From the NCBI RefSeq assembly GCF_051192575.1, contig NZ_JBPJSQ010000002.1, positions 1-64,000 on the forward strand: a stretch of 64,000 bases of DNA, in the 5' to 3' direction. The DNA comes from Aestuariimicrobium soli (GTDB taxonomy: Bacteria; Actinomycetota; Actinomycetes; Propionibacteriales; Propionibacteriaceae). Both the position numbers and the translations under genes were made by a program. How positions within the stretch are numbered: the first letter of the stretch is position 1; every line of letters starts with the position of its first letter. A model generated the notes under the pieces. It ran no database searches, was not told where the DNA came from, and worked only from the letters and a program-made list of their open reading frames with translations. This document shows positions 7,830 through 15,101 of the stretch, one piece after another.

Positions 7830-8390
7830 ATGGACGACAACGACGTGCTGCGCGGAGTCGGGCCGCGGCTGCGCCAACTCCGGCTCGAGCGCGAGGCAAC
7901 CCTGACCGACCTGGCCGAGGAGACGGGTATCTCGTTGAGCACCTTGTCGCGGTTGGAGTCGGGCCAGCGCAAGCCGACGCTCGAACTGCTGCTGCCCCTC
8001 GCCCGGGCCCACCGGGTCGCCCTCGACGAGCTCGTCGATGCGCCCGAGACCGGGGACCCGCGAATCCGCTCGAAGCCGGTCGTGAGGCACGGTCGCACCT
8101 TCATCTCCCTGACCCGTCGGCCGGGCGGGCTGCAGTCCTACAAGATCCTGATGCCGGTCGAGAACGACCCGACCCCGCCGCTACGGACTCACGAGGGCTA
8201 CGAGTGGCTCTACGTGCTCAGCGGGTTGGTCCGACTCATCCTTGGCCCCAGCGACATGACGCTGGGGCCGGGCGAAGTGGTCGAGTTCGACACCCGCACC
8301 CCGCACTGGGTCGGCAATCCCGGCCCGACGATCACCGAGGTGCTGGCGATCTTCGGCCCTCAGGGCGAGCGGATGCACGTCCGCTCCTGA
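7830..8390 (+). CDS. XRE-family transcriptional regulator with C-terminal cupin
   Basis: 186 residues. The helix-turn-helix occupies about residues 9-66 (TLTDLAEETGISLSTLSRLESGQRKP), and a cupin_2 beta-barrel occupies about 100-182 (RTHEGYEWLYVLSG and PGEVVEFDTRTPHWV). Such HTH-cupin proteins sense small molecules and usually control the adjacent gene. The ATG at 7830 gives the usual HTH start. An upstream in-frame start at 7761 would overlap the divergent gene and is rejected. Confidence 0.9.
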   Translation: MDDNDVLRGVGPRLRQLRLEREATLTDLAEETGISLSTLSRLESGQRKPTLELLLPLARAHRVALDELVDAPETGDPRIRSKPVVRHGRTFISLTRRPGGLQSYKILMPVENDPTPPLRTHEGYEWLYVLSGLVRLILGPSDMTLGPGEVVEFDTRTPHWVGNPGPTITEVLAIFGPQGERMHVRS

Positions 8391-8398
8391 CGTGTGCG

Positions 8399-8782
8399 TC
8401 AGCTGGGCGGGCACAGGCAGAAAGGATGACCGTCCGGGTCAAGCATGACCCGCCAGCTGCCGCCCAGTTCGGCCGCGGGCTGGTGCTCGGCTTCCGTCGC
8501 GCCCAGTGAGGTGGCGTGGGCCACGGCGGCGTCCAGATCGTCCACTCGGAAGTCGAGGTGGAACTGCTGCGGGTGCGCCTGGTCGGGCCACTCAGGGCGG
8601 GTGTAGTCGGCGACCCCCTGGAAGTTGAACGTCTGGCCGAAGACCGCGGCCGATGCGACGCCGTACTCGGGATAGTTGCCGGTCACCTCTCCCCCGGTCA
8701 GTTCGGCGTAGAACGTGGCGGACTTGGCGGCATCGGGCGTGTCGATGGTGAAGGCCATGAGTTGGGTGATGGGTGTGCTCAT
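8399..8782 (-). CDS. VOC (glyoxalase/bleomycin-resistance-fold) protein
   Basis: 127-residue vicinal-oxygen-chelate protein with two babab modules: MAFTIDTPDAAKSATFYAEL at the start and QFHLDFRVDDLDAAVAHATSLGA in the middle, ending GSWRVMLDPDGHPFCLCPP. The conserved C-terminal P-x-G-x-P-F-C is typical of the PhnB/glyoxalase-like branch. The metal ligands are incompletely conserved, so enzymatic function is open. Its stop lies 8 bases from the XRE gene's stop, and its 5' end faces the ArsR gene at 8892. Confidence 0.85.
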   Translation of the reverse strand: MSTPITQLMAFTIDTPDAAKSATFYAELTGGEVTGNYPEYGVASAAVFGQTFNFQGVADYTRPEWPDQAHPQQFHLDFRVDDLDAAVAHATSLGATEAEHQPAAELGGSWRVMLDPDGHPFCLCPPS

Positions 8783-8849
8783 GGCAGCAGTCTGCACCCG
8801 CCCCGCCCAACAATGGGTCGTTTGTACGAAAAAATAGACGAACCGATGC

Positions 8850-8865
8850 GTACCCTTGCGGGTAC
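8850..8865. promoter_or_regulatory. Palindromic operator candidate (ArsR)
   Basis: GTACCC-TTGC-GGGTAC is a perfect 6+6 palindrome 26 bases upstream of the ArsR start. A related GGGTACAT lies at 8877-8884. The position between divergent VOC and ArsR genes fits an autoregulatory ArsR-type operator. Confidence 0.45.
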
Positions 8866-8891
8866 GTAACCAGATGGGTACATTGGTGTGC

Positions 8892-9209
8892 ATGGACGAC
8901 GTTCTGCACGCCTTGGCCGACGGGAGTCGCCGCACGATGATCGAGTCGCTGCGGCGCCAACCCGCCACCGTGGGGCAACTGGCCGAGCAACTGCCCATCG
9001 CTCGCCCCGGCGTCTCACGCCACCTGCGCGTGCTGCGGGAGGCGGGTCTGGTCGAGGTGCGCAACGAAGGCCAGCACCGCATCTACAGCCTGCGACCCGA
9101 GCCGCTCGCCGAACTCGACCACTGGCTCGAGCGCTACCGCGACCTGTGGCAGCACCGCCTCGACGCCCTGCACACCGAAATCACCCGAGGAAAGAAGACA
9201 CCGTCATGA
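8892..9209 (+). CDS. ArsR-family transcriptional regulator
   Basis: 105-residue winged-helix regulator: LADGSRRTMIESLRRQPATVGQLAEQ, recognition helix IARPGVSRHLRVLREAGLV, wing EVRNEGQHRIYSL. No cysteine pair for metal sensing is visible, so this is the subgroup coupled to SRPBCC proteins rather than a metal sensor. The start at 8892 matches the family N-terminus. It overlaps the downstream SRPBCC gene by ATGA, implying translational coupling. Confidence 0.9.
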   Translation: MDDVLHALADGSRRTMIESLRRQPATVGQLAEQLPIARPGVSRHLRVLREAGLVEVRNEGQHRIYSLRPEPLAELDHWLERYRDLWQHRLDALHTEITRGKKTPS

Positions 9210-9721
9210 GCACCGCCACCATGCATCGATCGGACGACGCCCTGGCCATGGTCCGGGCCGAGGACCACTACGACACCAGCCCCGACGACCTCTGGCAGGC
9301 CTGCACCGATCCGGAGCGACTCGAGCGCTGGATCGCGCAGGTCGATGGCGACGTGCGCCTCGGCGGCCTCGTCGAGATCACGTTCACCAGCAGTTACACC
9401 GGCACCTTCCGCGTCGACGCCTGCGAGGCACCCCGTCACCTGCTGCTCACCGAACAGGCCGGCGAGCTGACCATGCAACTGGAGTTGTGGATCTCGTCCG
9501 AGGGCGACGGCGCCCGCCTGGTCATCGAGGACCGCGGTCTCCCCCTCGAGGAGGTGCACGAGCATGCGGCCGGCTGGCAGGTGCATCTCGACGACCTGAC
9601 CCGCGCCCTCGCCGCCGGTGCCACGGCCCACCCGAGCGGCTGGTCGTCCGAGCGCCCCTCCCCCGACTGGGCGCGGGAGTGGCAGCTCGCCCGCGGCTCG
9701 TACGCACCGCTTGAGGGGTAG
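9206..9721 (+). CDS. SRPBCC (AHSA1-like) domain protein
   Basis: 171-residue START/SRPBCC-fold protein: DHYDTSPDDLWQACTDPERLERWI, GGLVEITF, LEEVHEHAAGWQVHLDDL. It is co-expressed with the ArsR regulator through an ATGA overlap at 9206-9209. This ArsR-SRPBCC pairing recurs at 12093-13084. A hydrophobic-ligand binding or chaperone-accessory role is typical for the fold; the ligand is unknown. Confidence 0.85.
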   Translation: MSTATMHRSDDALAMVRAEDHYDTSPDDLWQACTDPERLERWIAQVDGDVRLGGLVEITFTSSYTGTFRVDACEAPRHLLLTEQAGELTMQLELWISSEGDGARLVIEDRGLPLEEVHEHAAGWQVHLDDLTRALAAGATAHPSGWSSERPSPDWAREWQLARGSYAPLEG

Positions 9722-9752
9722 AAACTTTCGCCGAACTGCTTGACGCCGCGAT

Positions 9753-9771
9753 TAGTCCACGGTTTGGATGA
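9753..9771. promoter_or_regulatory. Operator-like inverted repeat, TAGTCCA-N5-TGGATGA
   Basis: TAGTCCA, a 5-base spacer and TGGATGA lie 50 bases upstream of the GH76 gene. The same layout, with perfect arms, occurs at 25910-25928 before a Gfo/Idh/MocA gene. The half-site recurrence suggests a shared repressor of sugar-related genes (LacI- or ROK-like dimension). Confidence 0.45.
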
Positions 9772-9820
9772 ACATGCCAAGCACGACTGATCCACCACAC
9801 GACGATCAAGGGAGATTCGC

Positions 9821-11074
9821 GTGACCGCAGGCACCAGCTCGTCCGAGCTGCCCCCCACCCCGCACCACACCGCCACCTCCAAGCGCACCAGCCGTCGCAG
9901 CTTCGCCAAGGCTGCGGGTGCCCTCGGCCTCGCAGCCGCGGGGCTCGCCGCCACCCCACTCACCGCCCGCGCGCAGAGAGTCGTCCCGGGCCCGGTCTGG
10001 GGCCAGCGCGCCGCCCAGTCCTGGGAGTCACTGCAACGCCACTTCGCCACCGACGACGGCAGCCACCTCGTTCGGGAGCGATTCCCCTACGAGCCCGACA
10101 ACGACAATCCGTACTCCTACGAGTGGCCGTTCTCGCAGGTGCACGGCGCCGCCCTCGACCTGACCGGCATGGTCGGCGCGGGCAGCCGGTTCGACGGCGC
10201 CCTCGCCGACGCAGCGATCGGCCAGTCCCGCTACTGGAGCAAGGCCGGATCCACCGGACTGCCCGGGCATGCCTCCTACCCCATGGACCCGTGGGGTTGG
10301 GGCGGGGACTTCTTCTACGACGACAACGAGTGGGTCGGCCTGATCGACGTGCAGCGTCACCTCATGCTCGGCGGCGCACCCTCCGACCTCGACGAGGCCA
10401 AGGCGATCTTCGAGCTCGTGGTCAGCGGATGGGACACCGATCCGACCCATCCGGCACCGGGCGGTGTGTTCTGGACCCAGGCGCCGTGGAGCACCGACCG
10501 CAACACCGTGTCGAACATGCCCGGGGCCGAACTGGGCCTGCGCCTGCACCTGATCACCGGCGAGGCCCGCTACCTCGAGTGGTCGCTGAAGATGTACGAG
10601 TGGACGAACGCCACCCTGCAGCGTCCCGACGGGCTCTACCACGACAACATCAAGCTCTCCGGCGACATTGACCGCACCATCTGGAGCTACAACCAGGGTG
10701 TGCCGATCGGCGTGAACACGCTGCTTTACCTGGCCACTCGCGACAAGAAGTACGTGGTGGAGGCCCAGCGGATCGCCGATGCCGCCGCGGCCTTCTACGC
10801 CAACGGAGCGCTGGAGAAGCAGCCGCCGTTCTTCAACTCGATCTACTTCAAGAACCTGTTGCTGCTGGCGTCGGTGACGGGCAAGGTCGACGCTCACCGT
10901 CGCATGGGCGAGTACGCCAGTTGGGCGTGGGCGAACCGCCGCGATGCGAGCTCGGGCCTGTTCTACTTCCCCAACGACGACCCGACCCGCTCCGAAGTGA
11001 TCGAGAACGCCGCCATGGTGCAGATCATGGCCGTGCTGGCCTGGCAGCAGCGCGACTGGTCGAAGCTGTACTGA
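9821..11074 (+). CDS. Secreted glycoside hydrolase family 76-like alpha-1,6-mannanase
   Basis: 417 residues. A Tat-type signal (SRRSFAK near residues 24-30, then a hydrophobic stretch ending TARA) implies export of the folded enzyme. The mature part is an (alpha/alpha)6 barrel-type protein. The catalytic Asp pair of GH76 is visible as YDDNEW (D167-D168). GH76 enzymes cleave alpha-1,6-mannan of yeast walls or actinobacterial lipomannan. The GTG start follows AAGGGAG. A 19-bp operator-like repeat lies upstream. Confidence 0.85.
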   Translation: MTAGTSSSELPPTPHHTATSKRTSRRSFAKAAGALGLAAAGLAATPLTARAQRVVPGPVWGQRAAQSWESLQRHFATDDGSHLVRERFPYEPDNDNPYSYEWPFSQVHGAALDLTGMVGAGSRFDGALADAAIGQSRYWSKAGSTGLPGHASYPMDPWGWGGDFFYDDNEWVGLIDVQRHLMLGGAPSDLDEAKAIFELVVSGWDTDPTHPAPGGVFWTQAPWSTDRNTVSNMPGAELGLRLHLITGEARYLEWSLKMYEWTNATLQRPDGLYHDNIKLSGDIDRTIWSYNQGVPIGVNTLLYLATRDKKYVVEAQRIADAAAAFYANGALEKQPPFFNSIYFKNLLLLASVTGKVDAHRRMGEYASWAWANRRDASSGLFYFPNDDPTRSEVIENAAMVQIMAVLAWQQRDWSKLY

Positions 11075-11094
11075 GCGCGAGGTAGCGTTCCTCC

Positions 11095-12054
11095 ATGGGG
11101 GAACTTGTGCCCGATCTCGAGGGCTTCGTCGGGGTGCTGAGTGTCCGACGCGGAGAAGACGTCATCGCGGAGTGGGCCGTGGGTGAGGCCGACCGGACGG
11201 CGGGGGTGCCGAACACCCTCGCCACCCGGTTCGGTCTGGCCAGCGGCACGAAGACGTTCACCGCGCTGACGGTGCTGTCGTTGGTGTCGGAGGGTCGTCT
11301 CCGCCTCGACACGCGGGCCCGCGAGCTCCTGGCCGACGACCTGCCCCTGGTGGCCGACGACGTCACCGTCGACCACCTGCTGACCCACACCTCGGGGATC
11401 GGCGACTACCTCGACGAGGACGTCGACGCCCTGGCGCCGATGCCGGTGCCCGTGCAGGAGCTCGACTCCACCCCGGCCTACCTGCGGGTGCTGGACGGCC
11501 ACCCCACCAAGTTCGCCGCCGGCACCGCCTTCTCCTACAGCAACGGTGGCTTCGTCGTGCTCGCCCTCCTGGCCGAGCGCGCTGCCGGCACCCCCTTCGA
11601 GCAGTTGGTGGACGTGCGCGTCTTCCGGCCCGCGGGCATGGCGTGGTCCGGCTTCTTCCGCACCGACCGCCTGCCACCCGGCACCGCCACCGGCTACCTG
11701 GACGACGGCCGCACCAACGTCTTCCAGCTACCCGTGCTGGGCTCCGGCGACGGTGGCGCCTACTCCACCGTCGCCGACCTGCACGCGTTGTGGCTCGCCC
11801 TGACCGGCGGCCGGCTGCTCGACGCGCACCACACGGCCCTCGCCACCGAGATCGTCAGCCACCCCGAGGGCGAGAATGACTACGGACGAGGCGTGTGGCA
11901 CGCCGACGGAGACCTGATCCTGTCGGGCGGCGACCATGGGGTGGGTGCCGTCAGCCGTCACGACCCGCGGACCAGCACCACGGTAACGGGGCTGGCAAAT
12001 GCCGGGGTTCCGATGATCGACCGGGTGGCCGGGCTCATGAACCAGCTGCGGTGA
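11095..12054 (+). CDS. Serine hydrolase (class C beta-lactamase/penicillin-binding-like)
   Basis: 319 residues of the beta-lactamase-related fold. The S-x-x-K motif is SGTK (S50-K53), the Tyr motif is YSN within FSYSNGGF (about residue 148), and the third motif reads HGVG near the end, in place of the KTG of beta-lactamases. No signal peptide, so probably a cytoplasmic esterase, peptidase or amidase-like enzyme. Begins 20 bases after the GH76 gene on the same strand. Confidence 0.85.
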   Translation: MGELVPDLEGFVGVLSVRRGEDVIAEWAVGEADRTAGVPNTLATRFGLASGTKTFTALTVLSLVSEGRLRLDTRARELLADDLPLVADDVTVDHLLTHTSGIGDYLDEDVDALAPMPVPVQELDSTPAYLRVLDGHPTKFAAGTAFSYSNGGFVVLALLAERAAGTPFEQLVDVRVFRPAGMAWSGFFRTDRLPPGTATGYLDDGRTNVFQLPVLGSGDGGAYSTVADLHALWLALTGGRLLDAHHTALATEIVSHPEGENDYGRGVWHADGDLILSGGDHGVGAVSRHDPRTSTTVTGLANAGVPMIDRVAGLMNQLR

Positions 12055-12087
12055 ACCAGCTGCGGTGAACCAGCTGCGGTGAACCAG
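12039..12087. repeat. 14-bp tandem repeat (3.5 copies) across a stop codon
   Basis: GAACCAGCTGCGGT is repeated perfectly at 12039, 12053 and 12067, with a half copy at 12081. The TGA stop of the serine hydrolase (12052-12054) sits at the first junction, and every copy regenerates a TGA. Because 14 is not a multiple of three, slippage here changes the protein tail. Confidence 0.85.
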
Positions 12088-12092
12088 GTTCG

Positions 12093-12740
12093 TCAGGCAC
12101 CGGTGTAGAAGCCGTAGGTGGCGTCGGCCTGCTGCCGCGCCTGCTCCTCGGGCGTGCCCGCCTCGATCGAGGCCTGCGCCCACGCGTCGGCTGCCCCACG
12201 GTAGAAGGCCTTGCCCTCGTCCGTGGCCACCCAGGCGGCCAGGTCGGCCGGCGACATCGACCCGCCGGAGCGAGTCAAGTGCAGCCACAGCCCGAGCAGG
12301 CCCCCGTCCCAGCCCACGCCTGTGGCGCCCGGCCCGAACATGGCCGACATCTCGGCGGGCACGTCGGCCTCCTTGGCGACGTGCTCGAGCTCGAACCGGG
12401 TGGACGAGTCCCCCTCCGCCAGCAGGCGCACGGTGACCCAGGTGACGCCACCCATCTCCCAAGTGACCAGGTACCGGGCTCGTCCGTCGGCCGGGGGCTC
12501 GCACTCGAGCACCTCTCCCCCCGCGTTGCCCTCGAACTGGTAGCGACCGCCGACCTCGAGGTCACCGGTGATCGGCAGGAACCACCGCGGGATCCGCTCG
12601 GAGGTGGTCACCGCGTCCCACACGTCGTCGAGCGGCGAGGGGTACAGCTGGCTGAGGGTCTGCACGTGCACGGTCTCGCCGTCGCGTTCCTCGCGGCGCC
12701 ACGCGCGGGTGACGGCACCAATCTGTTCCTGGACGTCCAT
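12093..12740 (-). CDS. SRPBCC (AHSA1-like) domain protein
   Basis: 215-residue SRPBCC protein: YPSPLDDVWDAVTTSERIPRWFLPI, GGRYQFEGNAGGEVLECEPP, then a C-terminal tail rich in Ala and Gln. The start at 12740 has AGGAGTGACC upstream, and the ArsR stop (12743) is only 2 bases away, so the two are an operon. Same architecture as 8892-9721, but the sequences are clearly diverged. Confidence 0.85.
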   Translation of the reverse strand: MDVQEQIGAVTRAWRREERDGETVHVQTLSQLYPSPLDDVWDAVTTSERIPRWFLPITGDLEVGGRYQFEGNAGGEVLECEPPADGRARYLVTWEMGGVTWVTVRLLAEGDSSTRFELEHVAKEADVPAEMSAMFGPGATGVGWDGGLLGLWLHLTRSGGSMSPADLAAWVATDEGKAFYRGAADAWAQASIEAGTPEEQARQQADATYGFYTGA

Positions 12741-12742
12741 GG

Positions 12743-13084
12743 TCACTCCTGTGGTGGGGTGCGAGCGGCCCGGCGGCCGCGCGCGAGTTCCGTGTCGAGG
12801 GCTGCCAGCGACGGCAGCCACAGCCGATCGAAGATGCCGAGCCACGCGCTGGCCTCGCGGGGACCCTCGGGGTCGACGCTGTACAACCGCCTGCTCCCCT
12901 GCGGACGAACCCGGGCGAAGCCGTTCTCGCGCAGCACCCGCAGGTGTTGGCTCACCGCCGGCTGGGAGATGCCGAACTCATCGGCAATGCGCGCGGCAAC
13001 GTCGCCGGCCGGGGCCTCCCCCTCGGCCAGCAGTTCGAGGATCCGCCTGCGGACGGGATCGCCCAGGACGTCGAGCGCGTGCAC
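12743..13084 (-). CDS. ArsR-family transcriptional regulator
   Basis: 113 residues from the GTG at 13084: ALDVLGDPVRRRILELLAEG, recognition helix ISQPAVSQHLRVLRENGF, wing RRLYSVD. Longer in-frame starts (13099, 13102, 13141) would place coding sequence over the operator-like palindrome at 13106-13115. I prefer 13084, which fits the family N-terminus and a leaderless transcript: TTGACT (13119-13114) and AAGTAT (13096-13091) are a plausible -35/-10 pair. First gene of an ArsR-SRPBCC operon. Confidence 0.85.
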   Translation of the reverse strand: MHALDVLGDPVRRRILELLAEGEAPAGDVAARIADEFGISQPAVSQHLRVLRENGFARVRPQGSRRLYSVDPEGPREASAWLGIFDRLWLPSLAALDTELARGRRAARTPPQE

Positions 13085-13105
13085 ACCCTCATACTTCACC
13101 ACTGC

Positions 13106-13115
13106 CTTATATAAG
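13106..13115. promoter_or_regulatory. ArsR operator candidate
   Basis: CTTATATAAG is a perfect 10-bp AT-rich palindrome inside GC-rich DNA, overlapping the proposed promoter of the ArsR-SRPBCC operon. Its location predicts negative autoregulation. Confidence 0.5.
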
Positions 13116-13238
13116 TCAAGAGTGAAGTACTCCCCGCACACTCCTAGGAAACGGTGCCACCCGCAGGAATCTTCCTGAGGGCCGCATGTTTTGGTGCCGG
13201 TTTGCGGGGAGGGGCTGCAGCAGGTTCCGACGGTCGAC

Positions 13239-14126
13239 TCAGAGGTGCAGGCGCTCGAGTTCGTCGGCCGTCAGCTCCAGCGTCATCGCCTCGGCGGAGT
13301 CGACGATCGACTCCGGGCGAGAGGCCCCCGGAATGGGGATCACCTGCTCGGCCAGCGACAGCTGCCACGCGAGCACCACCTGCTGCGGGCTGACGCCGCG
13401 CTCGTCCGCGATCTGACGGACGACGGGGAACGCTCCCCCGACCTCCTTGGCGCCCCCCGAGCCGCCCAACGGCGACCAGGGCAGGAAGGCGATGTCGTGC
13501 TCGGCGCAGAAGCGCAGTTCGTTCATCGAGGTGTGGTGGAACCTGAGCGAGAACTCGTTCTGCACCGCCGCGAGCCCGCCCTCGCCCAACACCTCGAGGG
13601 CCACCTCGATCTCTTCGACGTTGGCGTTCGAGATGCCGATCTCCTTGATCTTGCCCTCGGCCTTCAGGTCGGCGAACACCTGCACGCAGTCGGCGTACAG
13701 ACGGTGGCGATCGGGGCGGTGCCAGTAGTAGAGGTCGATCACGTCGACCCCGAGGTTGCGCAGGGAGTTCTCCACCGCCTGACGCAGATACTCCGGTGAG
13801 CCATTGCGCCCCCAGACGTTGCCCTGGCTACGCGTGATACCACCCTTGGTGGCCACCACGATCGAGTCGCGATCGCCCGACCATGACGACAGTGCCCGGG
13901 CCACGCGCTGCTCGTTGTGGCCCATGGTGTCCCAGCTCGGGGCGTAGATGTCGGCGGTGTCGACCAGGGTGATGCCGGCGTCCAGGGCCGCATGAATGGT
14001 GGCGTCGGACTGCTCGTCCGACGGCAGGGGATCCTTGAACGACAGGGGCATGGCGCCCAGACCAATGGCCGAGACCGAGAACTGTCCGATGCGGCGCTGA
14101 GGGCGCGTGGGGGTGTCTGTCTGCAT
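13239..14126 (-). CDS. Aldo/keto reductase
   Basis: 295-residue NADPH-dependent (beta/alpha)8 oxidoreductase. The catalytic tetrad is visible: D56 and Y61 in VDTADIYAPS, K94 in VATKGG, H135 in YYWHRP. The NADP-binding C-terminal IPGASRPESI is present. Typical AKR length. Substrate unknown; often an aldehyde or methylglyoxal reductase. The start is followed by a charged tail before the first strand. Confidence 0.9.
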   Translation of the reverse strand: MQTDTPTRPQRRIGQFSVSAIGLGAMPLSFKDPLPSDEQSDATIHAALDAGITLVDTADIYAPSWDTMGHNEQRVARALSSWSGDRDSIVVATKGGITRSQGNVWGRNGSPEYLRQAVENSLRNLGVDVIDLYYWHRPDRHRLYADCVQVFADLKAEGKIKEIGISNANVEEIEVALEVLGEGGLAAVQNEFSLRFHHTSMNELRFCAEHDIAFLPWSPLGGSGGAKEVGGAFPVVRQIADERGVSPQQVVLAWQLSLAEQVIPIPGASRPESIVDSAEAMTLELTADELERLHL

Positions 14127-14175
14127 GACGCCACTCTCCCACGCACCTGAACCGCCGTGGGCCTAAGGTCGCTCC

Positions 14176-14766
14176 ATGAGTTCCCCCCACCGGTCCGCAC
14201 ACGAGGACGCGCTGTCCCGGCTCGAGCGCACCGCCCAAGCCTTCCTGGACGAGGCCTCCCGCCTCGACGCCGCCGCCTCCGAGACCGCGACGGCGACCAA
14301 TGAGGGGGCCACCGTCACCGTCAACGCCCGAGGGCAACTCGTGGCGGTCGACTTCCCTCCCATGCCCACCACCCCGGAGCGCTGGAACCACTTCTTCGGT
14401 GAGGCCTACACCCAGGCCCTGTGGGAGCGGCCCGACCTGGTCGTGCCCACCGAGGCGCCCGGCCCACCGGGAGTGCGCCCGTCCGACCGCCCCCGCGCTC
14501 CCGAGCAGGAGGTCGTCGCCGCCCAGATTCGGGCCCTGCAGGAACGCGAGCTGGCCGAGATGACGGCGCGCAACGCCGTCGCGCAGGCAGAACCCCCGTC
14601 GTTCTCCGCCAGCTCGGGCGGGGTCACGATCACCGTCAACACCCTCGAGGTGATCATCGACGCCACCGCCTCGACCGAGGCGCTGCGCGATCACTCGTCA
14701 CTGGACGACCATGTGATGGCCGCCTACCGCGCCGCCTGCGCTCGCATCGACCTTCCCGCCACCTGA
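14176..14766 (+). CDS. YbaB/EbfC-like protein with a duplicated core, in a type VII-like locus
   Basis: 196 residues. Two similar segments, GATVTVNARGQLVAVDFPP (about residues 44-62) and GGVTITVNTLEVIIDATAS (about 143-161), each resemble the beta-hairpin of YbaB-like proteins found in actinobacterial WXG100/ESX gene clusters. An N-terminal coiled-coil-like helix precedes the first. Lies 23 bases upstream of the next gene. The duplicate arrangement suggests an intramolecular YbaB dimer. A structural or chaperone role for the following effector is an inference. Confidence 0.55.
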   Translation: MSSPHRSAHEDALSRLERTAQAFLDEASRLDAAASETATATNEGATVTVNARGQLVAVDFPPMPTTPERWNHFFGEAYTQALWERPDLVVPTEAPGPPGVRPSDRPRAPEQEVVAAQIRALQERELAEMTARNAVAQAEPPSFSASSGGVTITVNTLEVIIDATASTEALRDHSSLDDHVMAAYRAACARIDLPAT

Positions 14767-14789
14767 TCCGTCCACCCCAGGAGTCCCCC

Positions 14790-15101
14790 ATGGTCACCGA
14801 CTTCCGCATCGACGCCTTCGCGTTGTTGCGCTCCAACACACCCCTGCAGGACGCCCAGTCGACCCTGTCGGGCACGACCGTGCCCGAGCCGGACCCGGGC
14901 ATGTACGGCAAGCTGGTCGGCAGTTCCGCCCAGACCACCGAGCCGCAGACCACCCAGCAGCACAACGACCTGATCGCCGCCCTGTCGGAGCTCTTCGGCG
15001 CCACCTCGGAAGGGCTCGAGGCGACCGGTACCTGCTACCAGAACGTGGAGCGCGACCACATCGACCTGGTGATGCGCAGCATCGGTCGGAGGCTCTTCTG
15101 A
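14790..15101 (+). CDS. Small ESX/WXG-locus partner protein
   Basis: 103 residues, mostly helical at the C-terminus (HNDLIAALSELFGATSEGLEATG), with no signal peptide or membrane segment. Size and position between a YbaB-like protein and a WXG-effector gene match the small type VII secretion partners of actinobacterial effectors. CAGGAG lies 6 bases before the ATG. Its stop overlaps the effector start (TGATG), so the two are translationally coupled. Family not confidently identified. Confidence 0.6.
   Translation: MVTDFRIDAFALLRSNTPLQDAQSTLSGTTVPEPDPGMYGKLVGSSAQTTEPQTTQQHNDLIAALSELFGATSEGLEATGTCYQNVERDHIDLVMRSIGRRLF

Noticed and set aside
13164..13177. CAGGAA/TTCCTG hairpin as a terminator of the aldo/keto reductase gene
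   Set aside because: Six-base stem with a two-base core, more than 60 bases from the stop and no supporting features; too weak to call.
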